Positions 26,936 through 36,038 of a DNA stretch of 64,000 nucleotides are shown here, piece by piece. Within the stretch, counting starts at the first letter, position 1. Each line of letters opens with the position of its first letter. The stretch is from positions 1 to 64,000 of the forward strand of contig JAMXLM010000005.1 in the NCBI GenBank assembly GCA_024280995.1. Direction: 5' to 3'. Below the pieces are notes generated by a model. That model had not been told where the DNA came from and made no database searches. It worked only from the letters and a program-made list of their open reading frames with translations. The translations under genes were made by a program, and so were the position numbers. The stretch comes from Candidatus Dormiibacterota bacterium. GTDB taxonomy: Bacteria > Chloroflexota > Dormibacteria > Dormibacterales > Dormibacteraceae.

Positions 26936-27527
26936 CGGCCGGCACGGCCGGCAACCATTCCGCGCGAGCCTCCTCGTAGGCTGCGATTTCCTGCTCGCGA
27001 CGTTCGATCAGGGAGATGTCATCGAAACCTTTCAGGAGCATCTCGCGCGGGAACGCGTCGATCTCGAACGGATAGGAGAACCCGTCACCTCGAACCTCCT
27101 GCCCCTCCAGGTCGACCACGACCATCGCGGTGGGATCTTCCGTGACAAGGTCGATGAGGTGCCGGACCTGCGATTCTGGCAGCGTCACCGCGAGCAGCCC
27201 CGTCTTATAGCAGTTGCCGCGAAAGATGTCCGCGAACGAGGGCGCGATGATCGCCCGGAAGCCGAAGTCGCGCAGCGCCCAGGGCGCGTGCTCACGCGAC
27301 GACCCGCAGCCGAAGTTCGCGCCCGCGACGAGCACTCGCGCGCCGGCGTGCTCCGGCCGGTCGAGGACGAAATCACCTCGCGCACGCCAGTCATAGAACA
27401 GGAAGGGGCCGTAGCCGGTGCGCTCGATTCGCTTGAGGAACTGCTTCGGGATGATCTGGTCGGTGTCGACGTCGGCAAGATCGAGGGGCGCCATGCGGCC
27501 CTCGACGCGTTTGATCGGCGCCGGCAT
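26913..27527 (-). CDS. leuD: 3-isopropylmalate dehydratase small subunit
   Basis: MPAPIKRVEGRMAPLDLADVDTDQIIPKQFLKRIERTGYGPFLFYDWR ... GANFGCGSSREHAPWALRDFGFRAIIAPSFADIFRGNCYKTGLL. Confidence 0.95.
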   Translation of the reverse strand: MPAPIKRVEGRMAPLDLADVDTDQIIPKQFLKRIERTGYGPFLFYDWRARGDFVLDRPEHAGARVLVAGANFGCGSSREHAPWALRDFGFRAIIAPSFADIFRGNCYKTGLLAVTLPESQVRHLIDLVTEDPTAMVVVDLEGQEVRGDGFSYPFEIDAFPREMLLKGFDDISLIERREQEIAAYEEARAEWLPAVPAVSQSRRN

Positions 27528-27529
27528 GG

Positions 27530-28906
27530 CTAGATCAGCTCCCTCACGTCCACCAGGTGCCCGGTGATCGCCGCGGCGGCCGCCATCGGCGGCGACATCA
27601 GGTGCGTCCGCCCGCCCGAGCCCTGCCGGCCTTCGAAGTTGCGGTTCGAGGTAGAGGCGCAGCGTTCGCCGGGGGCCAGGATGTCGGGGTTCATGCCCAG
27701 GCACATCGAGCAGCCGGCGTTGCGCCACTCGAACCCAGCCGCCTTGAAGACGGCGTCGAGGCCCTCTTTTTCCGCCGCGAGCTTCACCGAGGTGGAGCCC
27801 GGGACGACCATCGCACGCACCTTGGGGTGAACGTGACGGCCGTGGATCACGCCGGCCGCGGCACGCAGGTCCTCGAGCCGGGCGTTGGTGCACGAGCCGA
27901 TGAACACGCGGTCGATCGCGATGTCGGCCAGCGCGACGCCCGGCTTCAGGTCCATGTAGCGAAGCGCCCGCTCGTCCGTCTCTGAATGCGGCGAGGGCAC
28001 GCGCCCGGTCACCGGCGCCACCTGCGCCGGCGTGGTGCCCCACGTCACGTGGGGTTCGAGCGCCGAGGCGTCGACCTCGATCTCACCGTCGAAGACCGCG
28101 CCGTCATCCGACCTCAGCGACCGCCAGTGGTCGAGGGCCTTCTCCCACGCGGCGCCCGTTGGCGCGTGCGGCTTGCCCTCGACGTAGGCAAATGTCGTTT
28201 CGTCGGGCGCGACCATGCCGGCCTTGGCGCCCCACTCGATCGACATGTTGCAGATCGTCATGCGCCCTTCCATCGACAGGCCGCGGATGGTCGGGCCGCG
28301 GTACTCCACCAGGTGGCCCTGTCCGGCGGACGTCCCGGTGCGGCCGATCAACCCGAGCACGATGTCCTTGGCTGTGACCCCGACCGGCAGGTCGCCCGAA
28401 ACGGTGACCGCCAGGTCGCCCTGGCGCTTCTGCGGAAGGCACTGGGTCGCGAGCACGATCTCGACCTCGGACGTCCCGATGCCGAACGCCAGCGCGCCGA
28501 AGGCACCGTGCGTTGAGGTGTGTGAGTCGCCGCAGACGATCAGCATCCCGGGCTGGGTCAGGCCCAGCTCTGGGCCGATGACGTGGACGATGCCCTGAGC
28601 CCGGCTGCCGATCTGGTGCAGGGCGATGCCCTCGGCGCGGCAGTTCTCGACGAGCACGTCCATCTGTTTGCGAGAAAGCTCGTCGGCCGCTTTGACGCCG
28701 CCGCGCGTAGGCACGTTGTGGTCCATGGTCGCCACGGTCAGGTCCGGCCGGCGGACGTGCCGGCCGGCCATGCGCAGGCCCTCGAACGCCTGCGGCGAGG
28801 TGACCTCGTGGACCAGGTGCAGGTCGACGAACAGCAGGTCCGGCTCGCCGGGCGCTGAACGGACGACGTGGGCGTCCCACAGCTTCTGGGCGAGGGTGCG
28901 TGCCAT
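27530..28906 (-). CDS. leuC: 3-isopropylmalate dehydratase large subunit
   Basis: [15 protein letters not shown] ... [34 protein letters not shown] ... [23 protein letters not shown] ... [33 protein letters not shown]. Start at 28906, not 29104. Confidence 0.95.
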   Translation of the reverse strand: MARTLAQKLWDAHVVRSAPGEPDLLFVDLHLVHEVTSPQAFEGLRMAGRHVRRPDLTVATMDHNVPTRGGVKAADELSRKQMDVLVENCRAEGIALHQIGSRAQGIVHVIGPELGLTQPGMLIVCGDSHTSTHGAFGALAFGIGTSEVEIVLATQCLPQKRQGDLAVTVSGDLPVGVTAKDIVLGLIGRTGTSAGQGHLVEYRGPTIRGLSMEGRMTICNMSIEWGAKAGMVAPDETTFAYVEGKPHAPTGAAWEKALDHWRSLRSDDGAVFDGEIEVDASALEPHVTWGTTPAQVAPVTGRVPSPHSETDERALRYMDLKPGVALADIAIDRVFIGSCTNARLEDLRAAAGVIHGRHVHPKVRAMVVPGSTSVKLAAEKEGLDAVFKAAGFEWRNAGCSMCLGMNPDILAPGERCASTSNRNFEGRQGSGGRTHLMSPPMAAAAAITGHLVDVRELI

Positions 28907-28999
28907 AGGGAACGACAACTTTACGCAGCAGATGCTTGAGAAATTTGTGCCCCGCCTACAACCAGGGAGGGAGACTCGCTCGTTAACATCCTCAGCCAC

Positions 29000-29083
29000 A
29001 TGACTCAGTCCCGCGTGCTCGGCCTCGTACTTGTGGGCCTTCTTGGCCTTATTGGCATTCCCTCGGGGGCACGCGCGACCTAG
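29000..29083 (+). CDS. leader peptide of the ilvB operon (27 aa)
   Basis: ATG 29000 to TAG 29081: [27 protein letters not shown]; 6 Leu, 3 Val and 2 Ile, followed directly by an intrinsic terminator and then ilvB. Confidence 0.8.
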   Translation: MTQSRVLGLVLVGLLGLIGIPSGARAT

Positions 29084-29132
29084 CAACCGCCAGACAGATC
29101 GCAAAAGCCCCCGACCGAAAGGCGGGGGCTTT
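29064..29132 (+). promoter_or_regulatory. putative transcription attenuator of the ilvB operon (antiterminator segment plus terminator)
   Basis: CGGGGGC at 29064-29070 duplicates the 3' arm of the terminator and can pair with GCCCCCG at 29107-29113, excluding the terminator. Confidence 0.7.
29104..29132 (+). terminator. intrinsic terminator between leader peptide and ilvB
   Basis: AAAGCCCCCG (29104-29113) - accgaaagg - CGGGGGCTTT (29123-29132), 10-bp perfect stem followed by CTTCATTT. Confidence 0.85.
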
Positions 29133-29168
29133 CTTCATTTCCAGAGCAAAAAGGAGCCCGCCAGAAAA

Positions 29169-30851
29169 GTGACCGGAGCCGACATGATCCTCGAGGCGCT
29201 GGAGCGCGAGGGAGTCGAGTACGTCTTCGGCTACCCCGGCGGGGCCAACCTGCCGCTCTATCAGCACCTGCACGAGCACCCGCGCTTGAAGCACATCCTC
29301 GTCCGCCACGAGCAGGGCGCCGCGCACATGGCCGACGGCTACGCGCGAGCGTGCGGAAAGCCGGGCGTCGTTTTCGCCACGTCGGGCCCGGGCGCATTGA
29401 ACCTGGTCACCGGCCTATGCACCGCCTACATGGACTCGGTGCCGATGGTCGCGATCACCGGCCAGGTGGCCAGCACCCAGGTCGGCCGCGACGCGTTCCA
29501 GGAGTCGGACGTCATCGGCGCCACGTCCTCGGTGACCAAGCACAGCTACCTGGTCACGAAGATCGACCAGCTGCCGCGCGTGATCCACGAGGCGTTTCAC
29601 ATCGCCACCACGGGCAGGCCGGGACCGGTGCTGATCGACGTCTGCAAGGACGTGCAGCAGGCCGAGGCCGAGCGGGTCACTCCCGACCGGCTCCAGATCG
29701 CGGGCTACAGGCTCAACGGCCACGTCGACCTCGGCGAGGCAAGCCGAGCGGCGAGGGCACTCGCTGAGGCGGAGCGGCCGGTGATCCTGGCCGGTCACGG
29801 GGTGATCCTCAGCCACGCCGAGCCACAGCTCCAGGAGCTGGCCGAAGCCGCCGCCACGCCGGTAGGGACGACTTTGCTGGGCATCGGCGCCTTCCCGGTC
29901 CGGCATCCGCTGTCCCTGCACATGACCGGGTTCATGGGCACCGGCTGGAACCTCAAAGCCGTCCAGAACGCCGACGTCCTGATGATGGTCGGGATGCGCG
30001 TGGACGACCGCGTCACCGCGCGCCTCGCCGACTTCGCGCCCAGGGTCAAGACCTTCATCCACGTCGACATCGATGGGTCGGAGATGGGCAAGAACGTGCG
30101 CCCTCACATCGAGCTCGTCGCCGACGCCAAGCAGGCTCTGGCCGCGATGACCCCGCACGTCGGCCCGGTGCAGAAGGATCGCGGACGGTGGCTTTCCCAG
30201 ATCGACGCTTGGCGCGAAGAGCACCCGCTGCGCTACAAGCACTCGAACGGCCGGCTTCAGCCGCAGGACGTGCTGCTCGACATGTACCGCCGCGCCGACA
30301 ACCGCGCGATCGTCGTGGCCGACGTCGGCCAGAACCAGATCTGGGCCGCGTTGTGGTGGAACTACGACCGGCCGGGCCTGTTCATCAACTCGGGCGGCGC
30401 GGGCACGATGGGCTTCGCCTTACCCGCTTCGCTTGGCGCGAAGTTCGCGCGACCGGACCTGCCGGTCTGGTGCGTCGCCGGTGAGGGCGGCTTCGTCATG
30501 ACCGCTCAGGAGCTGTCGGTCGCCGTCGAGCACCAGCTCGACGTCAAGATCGTGATCCTCAACAACTTCTCGCTCGGCATGGTCCGGCAGTTCCAGGACG
30601 ATTTCTACGGCGGGGTCCGTTCGCACGTCGACCTGACGCACTCTCCGGACTTCGTAAAGCTCGCCGAGGCGTACGGCCTTCCGGCGCGCCGGGTCGAGAG
30701 GCTGGAGGACGTCGCGCCTGCTCTGGACGCCGCCGAGCGCACGAGAGGACCCTTCCTCGTCGACTTCCGCATCGACCCGGAGGCGAACGTCTACCCGATC
30801 GTCCCGCTCGGCAAGTCGCTCAACGAGTTCTGGGAGGCACCCGAGGCATGA
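29169..30851 (+). CDS. ilvB: acetolactate synthase large subunit
   Basis: [34 protein letters not shown] ... [38 protein letters not shown]. Start set at GTG 29169 with upstream AAGGAG; the ORF track start at 29031 lies inside the leader. Confidence 0.93.
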   Translation: MTGADMILEALEREGVEYVFGYPGGANLPLYQHLHEHPRLKHILVRHEQGAAHMADGYARACGKPGVVFATSGPGALNLVTGLCTAYMDSVPMVAITGQVASTQVGRDAFQESDVIGATSSVTKHSYLVTKIDQLPRVIHEAFHIATTGRPGPVLIDVCKDVQQAEAERVTPDRLQIAGYRLNGHVDLGEASRAARALAEAERPVILAGHGVILSHAEPQLQELAEAAATPVGTTLLGIGAFPVRHPLSLHMTGFMGTGWNLKAVQNADVLMMVGMRVDDRVTARLADFAPRVKTFIHVDIDGSEMGKNVRPHIELVADAKQALAAMTPHVGPVQKDRGRWLSQIDAWREEHPLRYKHSNGRLQPQDVLLDMYRRADNRAIVVADVGQNQIWAALWWNYDRPGLFINSGGAGTMGFALPASLGAKFARPDLPVWCVAGEGGFVMTAQELSVAVEHQLDVKIVILNNFSLGMVRQFQDDFYGGVRSHVDLTHSPDFVKLAEAYGLPARRVERLEDVAPALDAAERTRGPFLVDFRIDPEANVYPIVPLGKSLNEFWEAPEA

Positions 30852-31297
30852 GCCAGATCCGCGTGCTGTCCCTCGAGGTCGAGGACGCGCCGAACACCCT
30901 CACCAAGGTCTCGGGCGCGATCCGCCGCCGCGGCTTTCACGTCCGCGGCATCTCTGTCGGCCCGAGCCGGCACGCGGGGCGTTTTCGCCTGACCCTGCAG
31001 GTCGATCACGGCCACGCCGAGGCCGACCAGGTGCGCAAGCAGCTGGAACGGCTGGTCGAGGTCGTCGAGGTCGAGGACCTCACCGGCGACGAGGTGCACA
31101 GCCGCGAGCTGGTTGTCGCAAACGTCGCAACGTCGGATGTCGACGCGCTGGTCCGGCTCGGCGCCAAAGTCCTGTCCGGCACGACCGTCGAGTTCTCGGG
31201 CGAGCGCGACGAGGTCGGCGCGTTCATCGACGAGCTCCACCGCCACGGAATCGTCGACGTGGCCCGCTCCGGGCCCGTCGTGATGAGGAGAGCCTGA
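30848..31297 (+). CDS. ilvN: acetolactate synthase small subunit
   Basis: 149 aa ACT-domain protein: [38 protein letters not shown] overlap with ilvB. Confidence 0.92.
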   Translation: MSQIRVLSLEVEDAPNTLTKVSGAIRRRGFHVRGISVGPSRHAGRFRLTLQVDHGHAEADQVRKQLERLVEVVEVEDLTGDEVHSRELVVANVATSDVDALVRLGAKVLSGTTVEFSGERDEVGAFIDELHRHGIVDVARSGPVVMRRA

Positions 31298-32289
31298 TGA
31301 AGATCCACTACGAGGTCGACTGCCCACCGCAGCTCGGCGAGCCCGTCGCAATCATCGGCTACGGAAGCCAGGGCCGCGCCCACGCGCTGAACCTGCGCGA
31401 CTCCGGCGAGGACGTCCGGGTCGGCCTTTACCCCGGAAGCAAGTCCATCGAGCGCGTCGAGGCCGACGGCCTGCGCGCGGTGCCGGTGCCCGAGGCCGTC
31501 AGCGAGGCGACGGCGGTCATGGTGCTCACCCCCGACGCGGGCCAGGGCAAGCTCTTCCGCGAGTCGATCGAGGACCACCTGCAGCCGCGATCGCTGCTGC
31601 TGTTCGCGCACGGCTTCTCCATCCACTTCGCCCAGATCGCGCCGAACAAGGACATCGACGTGGCGATGATCGCGCCGAAGGGGCCGGGCCACCTGGTCCG
31701 CAGCACCTACGTCAGCGGCCAGGGCGTGCCCGCCCTGATCGCGGTCCACCAGGACGCCACCGGCAAGGCGTGGCCGCGGGCGCTTGCCTACGCGCGCGCG
31801 CTGGGCGCGGGCCGCGCCGGCATCCTCGAGACCACATTCAAGGAAGAGACGGAGACCGACCTGTTCGGCGAGCAGGCGGTGCTGTGCGGGGGCGTGGCCA
31901 ACCTGGTCAAGTCCGGCTTCGAGACGCTTGTCGACGCCGGGTATCAGCCGGAGCTCGCGTACTTCGAGGTCCTTCACGAGCTGAAGCTCATCGTCGACCT
32001 CATGTACCGCGGCGGACTGGGCTTCATGAGGTACTCGGTCTCCGACACCGCCGAATACGGCGATTACGTGTCGGGGCCGCGAGTCATCGACGACCGTGTG
32101 CGCGAGTCGATGCGCGACGTCCTGCGCGAGATCCAGGACGGCAGCTTCGCCGAGCGGTGGCTCGACGAGAACTCGAACGGCCGCGAGCGATTCGTTGCGA
32201 TGCGGAGGAAGGACGCGGATCACCAGATCGAAAAGGTCGGGCGCGAGCTGCGCTCGATGATGACGTGGTTGGAGCCAGTAGAGAAATGA
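31297..32289 (+). CDS. ilvC: ketol-acid reductoisomerase
   Basis: [34 protein letters not shown] ... [27 protein letters not shown] ... [14 protein letters not shown]. Confidence 0.95.
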   Translation: MKIHYEVDCPPQLGEPVAIIGYGSQGRAHALNLRDSGEDVRVGLYPGSKSIERVEADGLRAVPVPEAVSEATAVMVLTPDAGQGKLFRESIEDHLQPRSLLLFAHGFSIHFAQIAPNKDIDVAMIAPKGPGHLVRSTYVSGQGVPALIAVHQDATGKAWPRALAYARALGAGRAGILETTFKEETETDLFGEQAVLCGGVANLVKSGFETLVDAGYQPELAYFEVLHELKLIVDLMYRGGLGFMRYSVSDTAEYGDYVSGPRVIDDRVRESMRDVLREIQDGSFAERWLDENSNGRERFVAMRRKDADHQIEKVGRELRSMMTWLEPVEK

Positions 32290-33545
32290 AAGATTCAAGT
32301 CCGGACCGGGTATTCATCTTCGACACGACGCTGCGCGACGGTGAGCAGTCGCCGGGGTTCCACCTCGACGCGAACTCCAAGCTTCGAATCGCGCGCCAGC
32401 TCGAGAAGCTGGGCGTGGACGTCATCGAGGCCGGTTTCCCGATCTCCTCGCCGGGCGACTTCGAGGCGTGCCGCCGAATCGCGCGCGAGATCCGCGGCGC
32501 GACGATCACCGCGCTTGCCCGGGCGGTGCCCGAGGACATCGATGCGGTCTGGGGCTCGATCAAGGATGCCGAGGACCCGCAGATCCACATCGTTCTCTCC
32601 GTCTCGGACGTGCACATCCAGCGCAAGCTCGGAATGACGCGCGAGCAGGTGTTGAGGCGCGGCGCCGAGATGGTCGCGTACGCGCGCTCCATGTGCGACA
32701 AGGTCGAGTACTCACCCGAGGACGCGGGACGCGCCGACCCGGCCTACCTGGTCGAGACGGTCGAAACGATGATCGGAGCCGGCGCCACGGTGATCAACAT
32801 CCCCGACACGACCGGCTACTGCCTGCCCCATGAGTTCGGTGCGCTGGTGGGTAGGGTCATCAAAGAGGCGCGTGGCAGCGACAAGGCGCTTTTCTCCGTC
32901 CACTGCCACAACGACCTCGGCCTCGCGGTCGCCAACACGCTGGCGGCGATCGAAGCCGGCGCGCGTCGTGTCGAGTGCACGATCAACGGCATTGGCGAGC
33001 GGGCGGGCAACACGTCGCTCGAGGAGGTCGTGATGCTGCTCAAGGTCCGGCAGTCGAAGCTCGGTCTCGAATGCGGCGTCGAGACGACTCAGATCACGCG
33101 CGCCTCACGGCTGGTCTCGGAGCTGACAGGCACGCCCGTGCAGCCGAACAAGGCCGTGGTCGGAGCCAATGCTTTTGCGCATGCGTCGGGCATCCACCAG
33201 GACGGCGTCCTGAAGGACCGGCTGAACTACGAGATCATGAAACCCGAGGACGTCGGTCTCTCAGACTCGAGGATCGTCCTGACGGCGCGGTCGGGCCGTC
33301 ACGCATTCCACCATCGCCTCGACCGGCTCGGCGTGAAGCTGGCCGAGGGCGGAGACGACGCGGCGTGGCAGCGCTTCCTCCAGCTCGCCGACACCAAGAA
33401 AGAGGTCACCGACGAGGACCTGCGCAAGATCGCGGCCATGTCGGAAACCAATGGTCACGTGGGCAACGGCCACCCGCCCGTCACCGACCAGCTGCACGAC
33501 CACAACCACGTGGCCGACGCGATGCGCCATCTGATCTTCGGGTGA
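32286..33545 (+). CDS. leuA: 2-isopropylmalate synthase
   Basis: [52 protein letters not shown] ... [40 protein letters not shown] 32286 overlaps the ilvC stop. Confidence 0.92.
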   Translation: MKDSSPDRVFIFDTTLRDGEQSPGFHLDANSKLRIARQLEKLGVDVIEAGFPISSPGDFEACRRIAREIRGATITALARAVPEDIDAVWGSIKDAEDPQIHIVLSVSDVHIQRKLGMTREQVLRRGAEMVAYARSMCDKVEYSPEDAGRADPAYLVETVETMIGAGATVINIPDTTGYCLPHEFGALVGRVIKEARGSDKALFSVHCHNDLGLAVANTLAAIEAGARRVECTINGIGERAGNTSLEEVVMLLKVRQSKLGLECGVETTQITRASRLVSELTGTPVQPNKAVVGANAFAHASGIHQDGVLKDRLNYEIMKPEDVGLSDSRIVLTARSGRHAFHHRLDRLGVKLAEGGDDAAWQRFLQLADTKKEVTDEDLRKIAAMSETNGHVGNGHPPVTDQLHDHNHVADAMRHLIFG

Positions 33546-34354
33546 AGGTTGCTTACCAGGGCGAGCCGGGCGCCTACTCGGACGAGGCAGTCTCGGCCGT
33601 CTTCCCGGACGCCCAGGCGGTCGGCTTCGCCACCTTCCGGCTGACCTTCGACGCGCTCACGATGGGCGCCGTCGACGCCGCCGTTCTGCCGGTGGAAAAC
33701 TCGAGCGCCGGCGTCGTCCAGGAGGTCTCCGACCTTCTATGGGAAAGGCCCGGACTGCGCGTGGTGCGCGAGCACGTCCAGCCCGTCCGTCACTGCCTGC
33801 TCGGCTGGCCGGGACCGGTTGAGCGCGCCCTCTCCCACCCGCAGGCGCTGGCCCAGTGCGACCGCTACCTGCATTCGCGCCAGATCCGTCCGGTGGCCTT
33901 CCACGACACGGCAGGCGCCGCCCGCGCGGTGGCCGAGCAGCGCCAGCCGGGGACGGCGGCGATCGCGAGCAGGGCGGCGGCAGCTCGCTACTCCCTGTAC
34001 GTGCTCGCCGAGTCGATCCAGGACGATTCCGAGAACCGGACGCGGTTCGTCGTCATCGAGAAGGGCGACCCCGTCCGGCCCCGCGACGCCATCGCCGGAT
34101 GGAAGGGATCCATTGCGTTCGTGACCGCCCACCGGCCGGGATCGCTGGCGCACGCGCTTGACTGCTTCGCCCGCCGGGGCGTGAACCTCACCCGGCTCGA
34201 CAGCCGCCCGATCATGGGCCGGCCGTTCGAGTACCGGTTCTACCTCGATTTCACGATCAACGGGGACGCTCCCGCGGCCGAAACGGCGTTGAGCGACCTC
34301 GAAGAAGCCAGCGCGGAGATCAAGCTCTTCGGAACCTATCCGGCCGCCACTTAG
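33542..34354 (+). CDS. pheA: prephenate dehydratase
   Basis: [24 protein letters not shown] ... AVLPVENSSAGVVQEVSDLL ... C-terminal ACT domain (HRPGSLAHALDCFARRGVNLTRLDSRPI); GTG overlaps the leuA stop. Confidence 0.9.
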   Translation: MKVAYQGEPGAYSDEAVSAVFPDAQAVGFATFRLTFDALTMGAVDAAVLPVENSSAGVVQEVSDLLWERPGLRVVREHVQPVRHCLLGWPGPVERALSHPQALAQCDRYLHSRQIRPVAFHDTAGAARAVAEQRQPGTAAIASRAAAARYSLYVLAESIQDDSENRTRFVVIEKGDPVRPRDAIAGWKGSIAFVTAHRPGSLAHALDCFARRGVNLTRLDSRPIMGRPFEYRFYLDFTINGDAPAAETALSDLEEASAEIKLFGTYPAAT

Positions 34355-34360
34355 ACGGCG

Positions 34361-34399
34361 AGCCCTCTCCCTGGAAGGGGTGTTCACAAGGAGAGGGCT
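34361..34399 (+). terminator. hairpin after pheA, end of the ilv-leu-phe operon
   Basis: AGCCCTCTCC (34361-34370) / GGAGAGGGCT (34390-34399), perfect 10-bp arms, 19-nt loop; no strong T-tract. Confidence 0.5.
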
Positions 34400-34452
34400 G
34401 AGAAGCGGGGCCGCGGCGGGAAGCACGTGGACCGCGACCCTGCACCGGGAAG

Positions 34453-34562
34453 CTTAACTTAACAGCGTTAAGTCTGAGCCGATTTGTCAAAAATCGACCA
34501 TTGGAAGCTGAAAGAAGCGTTTCAGCGCCCGGTGACCCCAGGCCTTCAGGATTTCGTATAAA
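34453..34562 (+). promoter_or_regulatory. regulatory region of the XRE-TPR regulator: CTTAAC/GTTAAG operator-like repeat, second inverted repeat, and -10-like TATAAA
   Basis: CTTAAC 34453-34458, overlapping CTTAAC 34458-34463, GTTAAG 34467-34472; GCTGAAA 34507-34513 / TTTCAGC 34520-34526; TATAAA 34557-34562, 10 nt before GTG 34573. Confidence 0.5.
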
Positions 34563-34572
34563 GTGACGACCC

Positions 34573-35955
34573 GTGGCCCGCGGGGGCGCTGAAGCGCCCA
34601 CTGCCGGAGGAGGGAACCCCAAGAGACGCCGGCTTCCTGGCGTCAATCTCCGCCCTGGCTCGGTCAAGCAGGCTCGCCTCGAAGCCGGCCTGAGCCTCGC
34701 CCAGCTGGGCAAAGGACACGTCACGGCGCCGGCCATCTACCTCGTCGAGACGGGACGGACGAGGCCGTCGCTGCCGACCCTGGAGCACATCGCCCGGCGC
34801 ACAGGCAAGTCGGTCGAGTTCTTCCTCGCCGAGCCGCAGGGCGCGTCCGACGACACCGACACGAGGCTTGTCGAGCTCGAAGCGCTCGTCGCCGACGGGC
34901 GCAACGGCGAGGCCATCGCGCTCGGCAGGTCGCTGCTGGACCGCAGCGCCTCGGCCTACCGTCTGGGCCGGATCCGCTTGCTGGTCGGGCAGGCGTACCT
35001 GGGCGCATCGGACTTCGACGGCGCTGCGAGCCTTCTCGGCGACGCCCGCGCTCACTTCGAGGCGGTCAATGAAGGCGCGATGCTGGCGGAATGCCTCGGT
35101 GCGCTGGCCGTGCTGGCGACCGCCACGCAATCGCCTGACGCGGTTGGGCTGGCGGAGCGGGCCCTGGCGGCCTGCCGCCGCCTGAAGCCGATCCCGGCGC
35201 CGACCGAGGCCCGGCTCCTGGGGTTCCTCGGCGACGCGCACGCCGCCAACCGCGACTGGGACCACGCGGTCGCCGCCTACGAGCAGTCGATCGCGGCGGG
35301 CAACGCCGTCGCCAGCCTGCGCGGGGCCGGCCGGCTGTACGCCGGGCTCGGCACCGCCTACCGCGAATCCGGCGAGGTCGAGACGGCGGCGCGATATACG
35401 GGCCGGTCGCTTGCGCTCCTGGAGCTTTTCCGCGACCGCGACCAGCTGGCGAAGAGCGAGCACAGCCTCGCCATGGGCCTGCTGAAGCGCGGCGATCTGA
35501 CCGCCGCGCGCCGGCACCTGGAACGGGCGCTCGAGCTGTGCTCCGAGTTCGACCTCGGCTGTGGGCGCAGCCTGGTGCTGCTCGGTCTTGTGGAGCTGGA
35601 GATTCGCGAGGGCGACATCGAGCGCGCGTACTTGCTCGCTAGCGAGTCCCTCGAGCTCGCGACCCGCCTCGAGGAAGGCGCCACCATCGCCGAGGCGCAC
35701 GTCGCGTTGGGCCGGATCGCGGACCTTCGTGGAGACCACCAGGCCGCGGACAGGCTGTTCGAGGACGCCATCCGAGGCTTCGACGCGATGGGCCTGCGCG
35801 AGCGGCTGCTCCAGACCCACGGCGCCTACGCCGAGACGCTGGAGAGGCGGGGCGAGCTGGCCCGCGCGTACGCGCACATGAAGGAAGCGCTCCAGGCGAG
35901 CCGGCCTGAGCTGCTCCGCCGCGAGCAGACTGGCGAGAAGGTCAACTCAGCTTGA
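34573..35955 (+). CDS. XRE-family transcriptional regulator with TPR-like C-terminal region
   Basis: VNLRPGSVKQARLEAGLSLAQLGKGHVTAPAIYLVETGRTRPSLPTLEHIARRTGKSVEFFLAEP is an HTH_XRE pattern; the rest is TPR-like helical repeats. Confidence 0.8.
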   Translation: MARGGAEAPTAGGGNPKRRRLPGVNLRPGSVKQARLEAGLSLAQLGKGHVTAPAIYLVETGRTRPSLPTLEHIARRTGKSVEFFLAEPQGASDDTDTRLVELEALVADGRNGEAIALGRSLLDRSASAYRLGRIRLLVGQAYLGASDFDGAASLLGDARAHFEAVNEGAMLAECLGALAVLATATQSPDAVGLAERALAACRRLKPIPAPTEARLLGFLGDAHAANRDWDHAVAAYEQSIAAGNAVASLRGAGRLYAGLGTAYRESGEVETAARYTGRSLALLELFRDRDQLAKSEHSLAMGLLKRGDLTAARRHLERALELCSEFDLGCGRSLVLLGLVELEIREGDIERAYLLASESLELATRLEEGATIAEAHVALGRIADLRGDHQAADRLFEDAIRGFDAMGLRERLLQTHGAYAETLERRGELARAYAHMKEALQASRPELLRREQTGEKVNSA

Positions 35956-36038
35956 GGCTCGGCCGAAGACCCTCGGCGAAGATCCGTCGAGGGCTCTTTG
36001 GACGAGCCTCTAGGCCTCTGATAACGTAGGTCGCGACC

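Noticed and set aside
31006-32298. 430-aa minus-strand ORF opposite ilvN/ilvC
   Set aside because: Same GC-driven antisense artefact; the sense-strand genes are recognisable enzymes.
34546-35877. 443-aa minus-strand ORF opposite the XRE-TPR gene
   Set aside because: Antisense shadow; the sense strand has an HTH_XRE motif and TPR-like helices.
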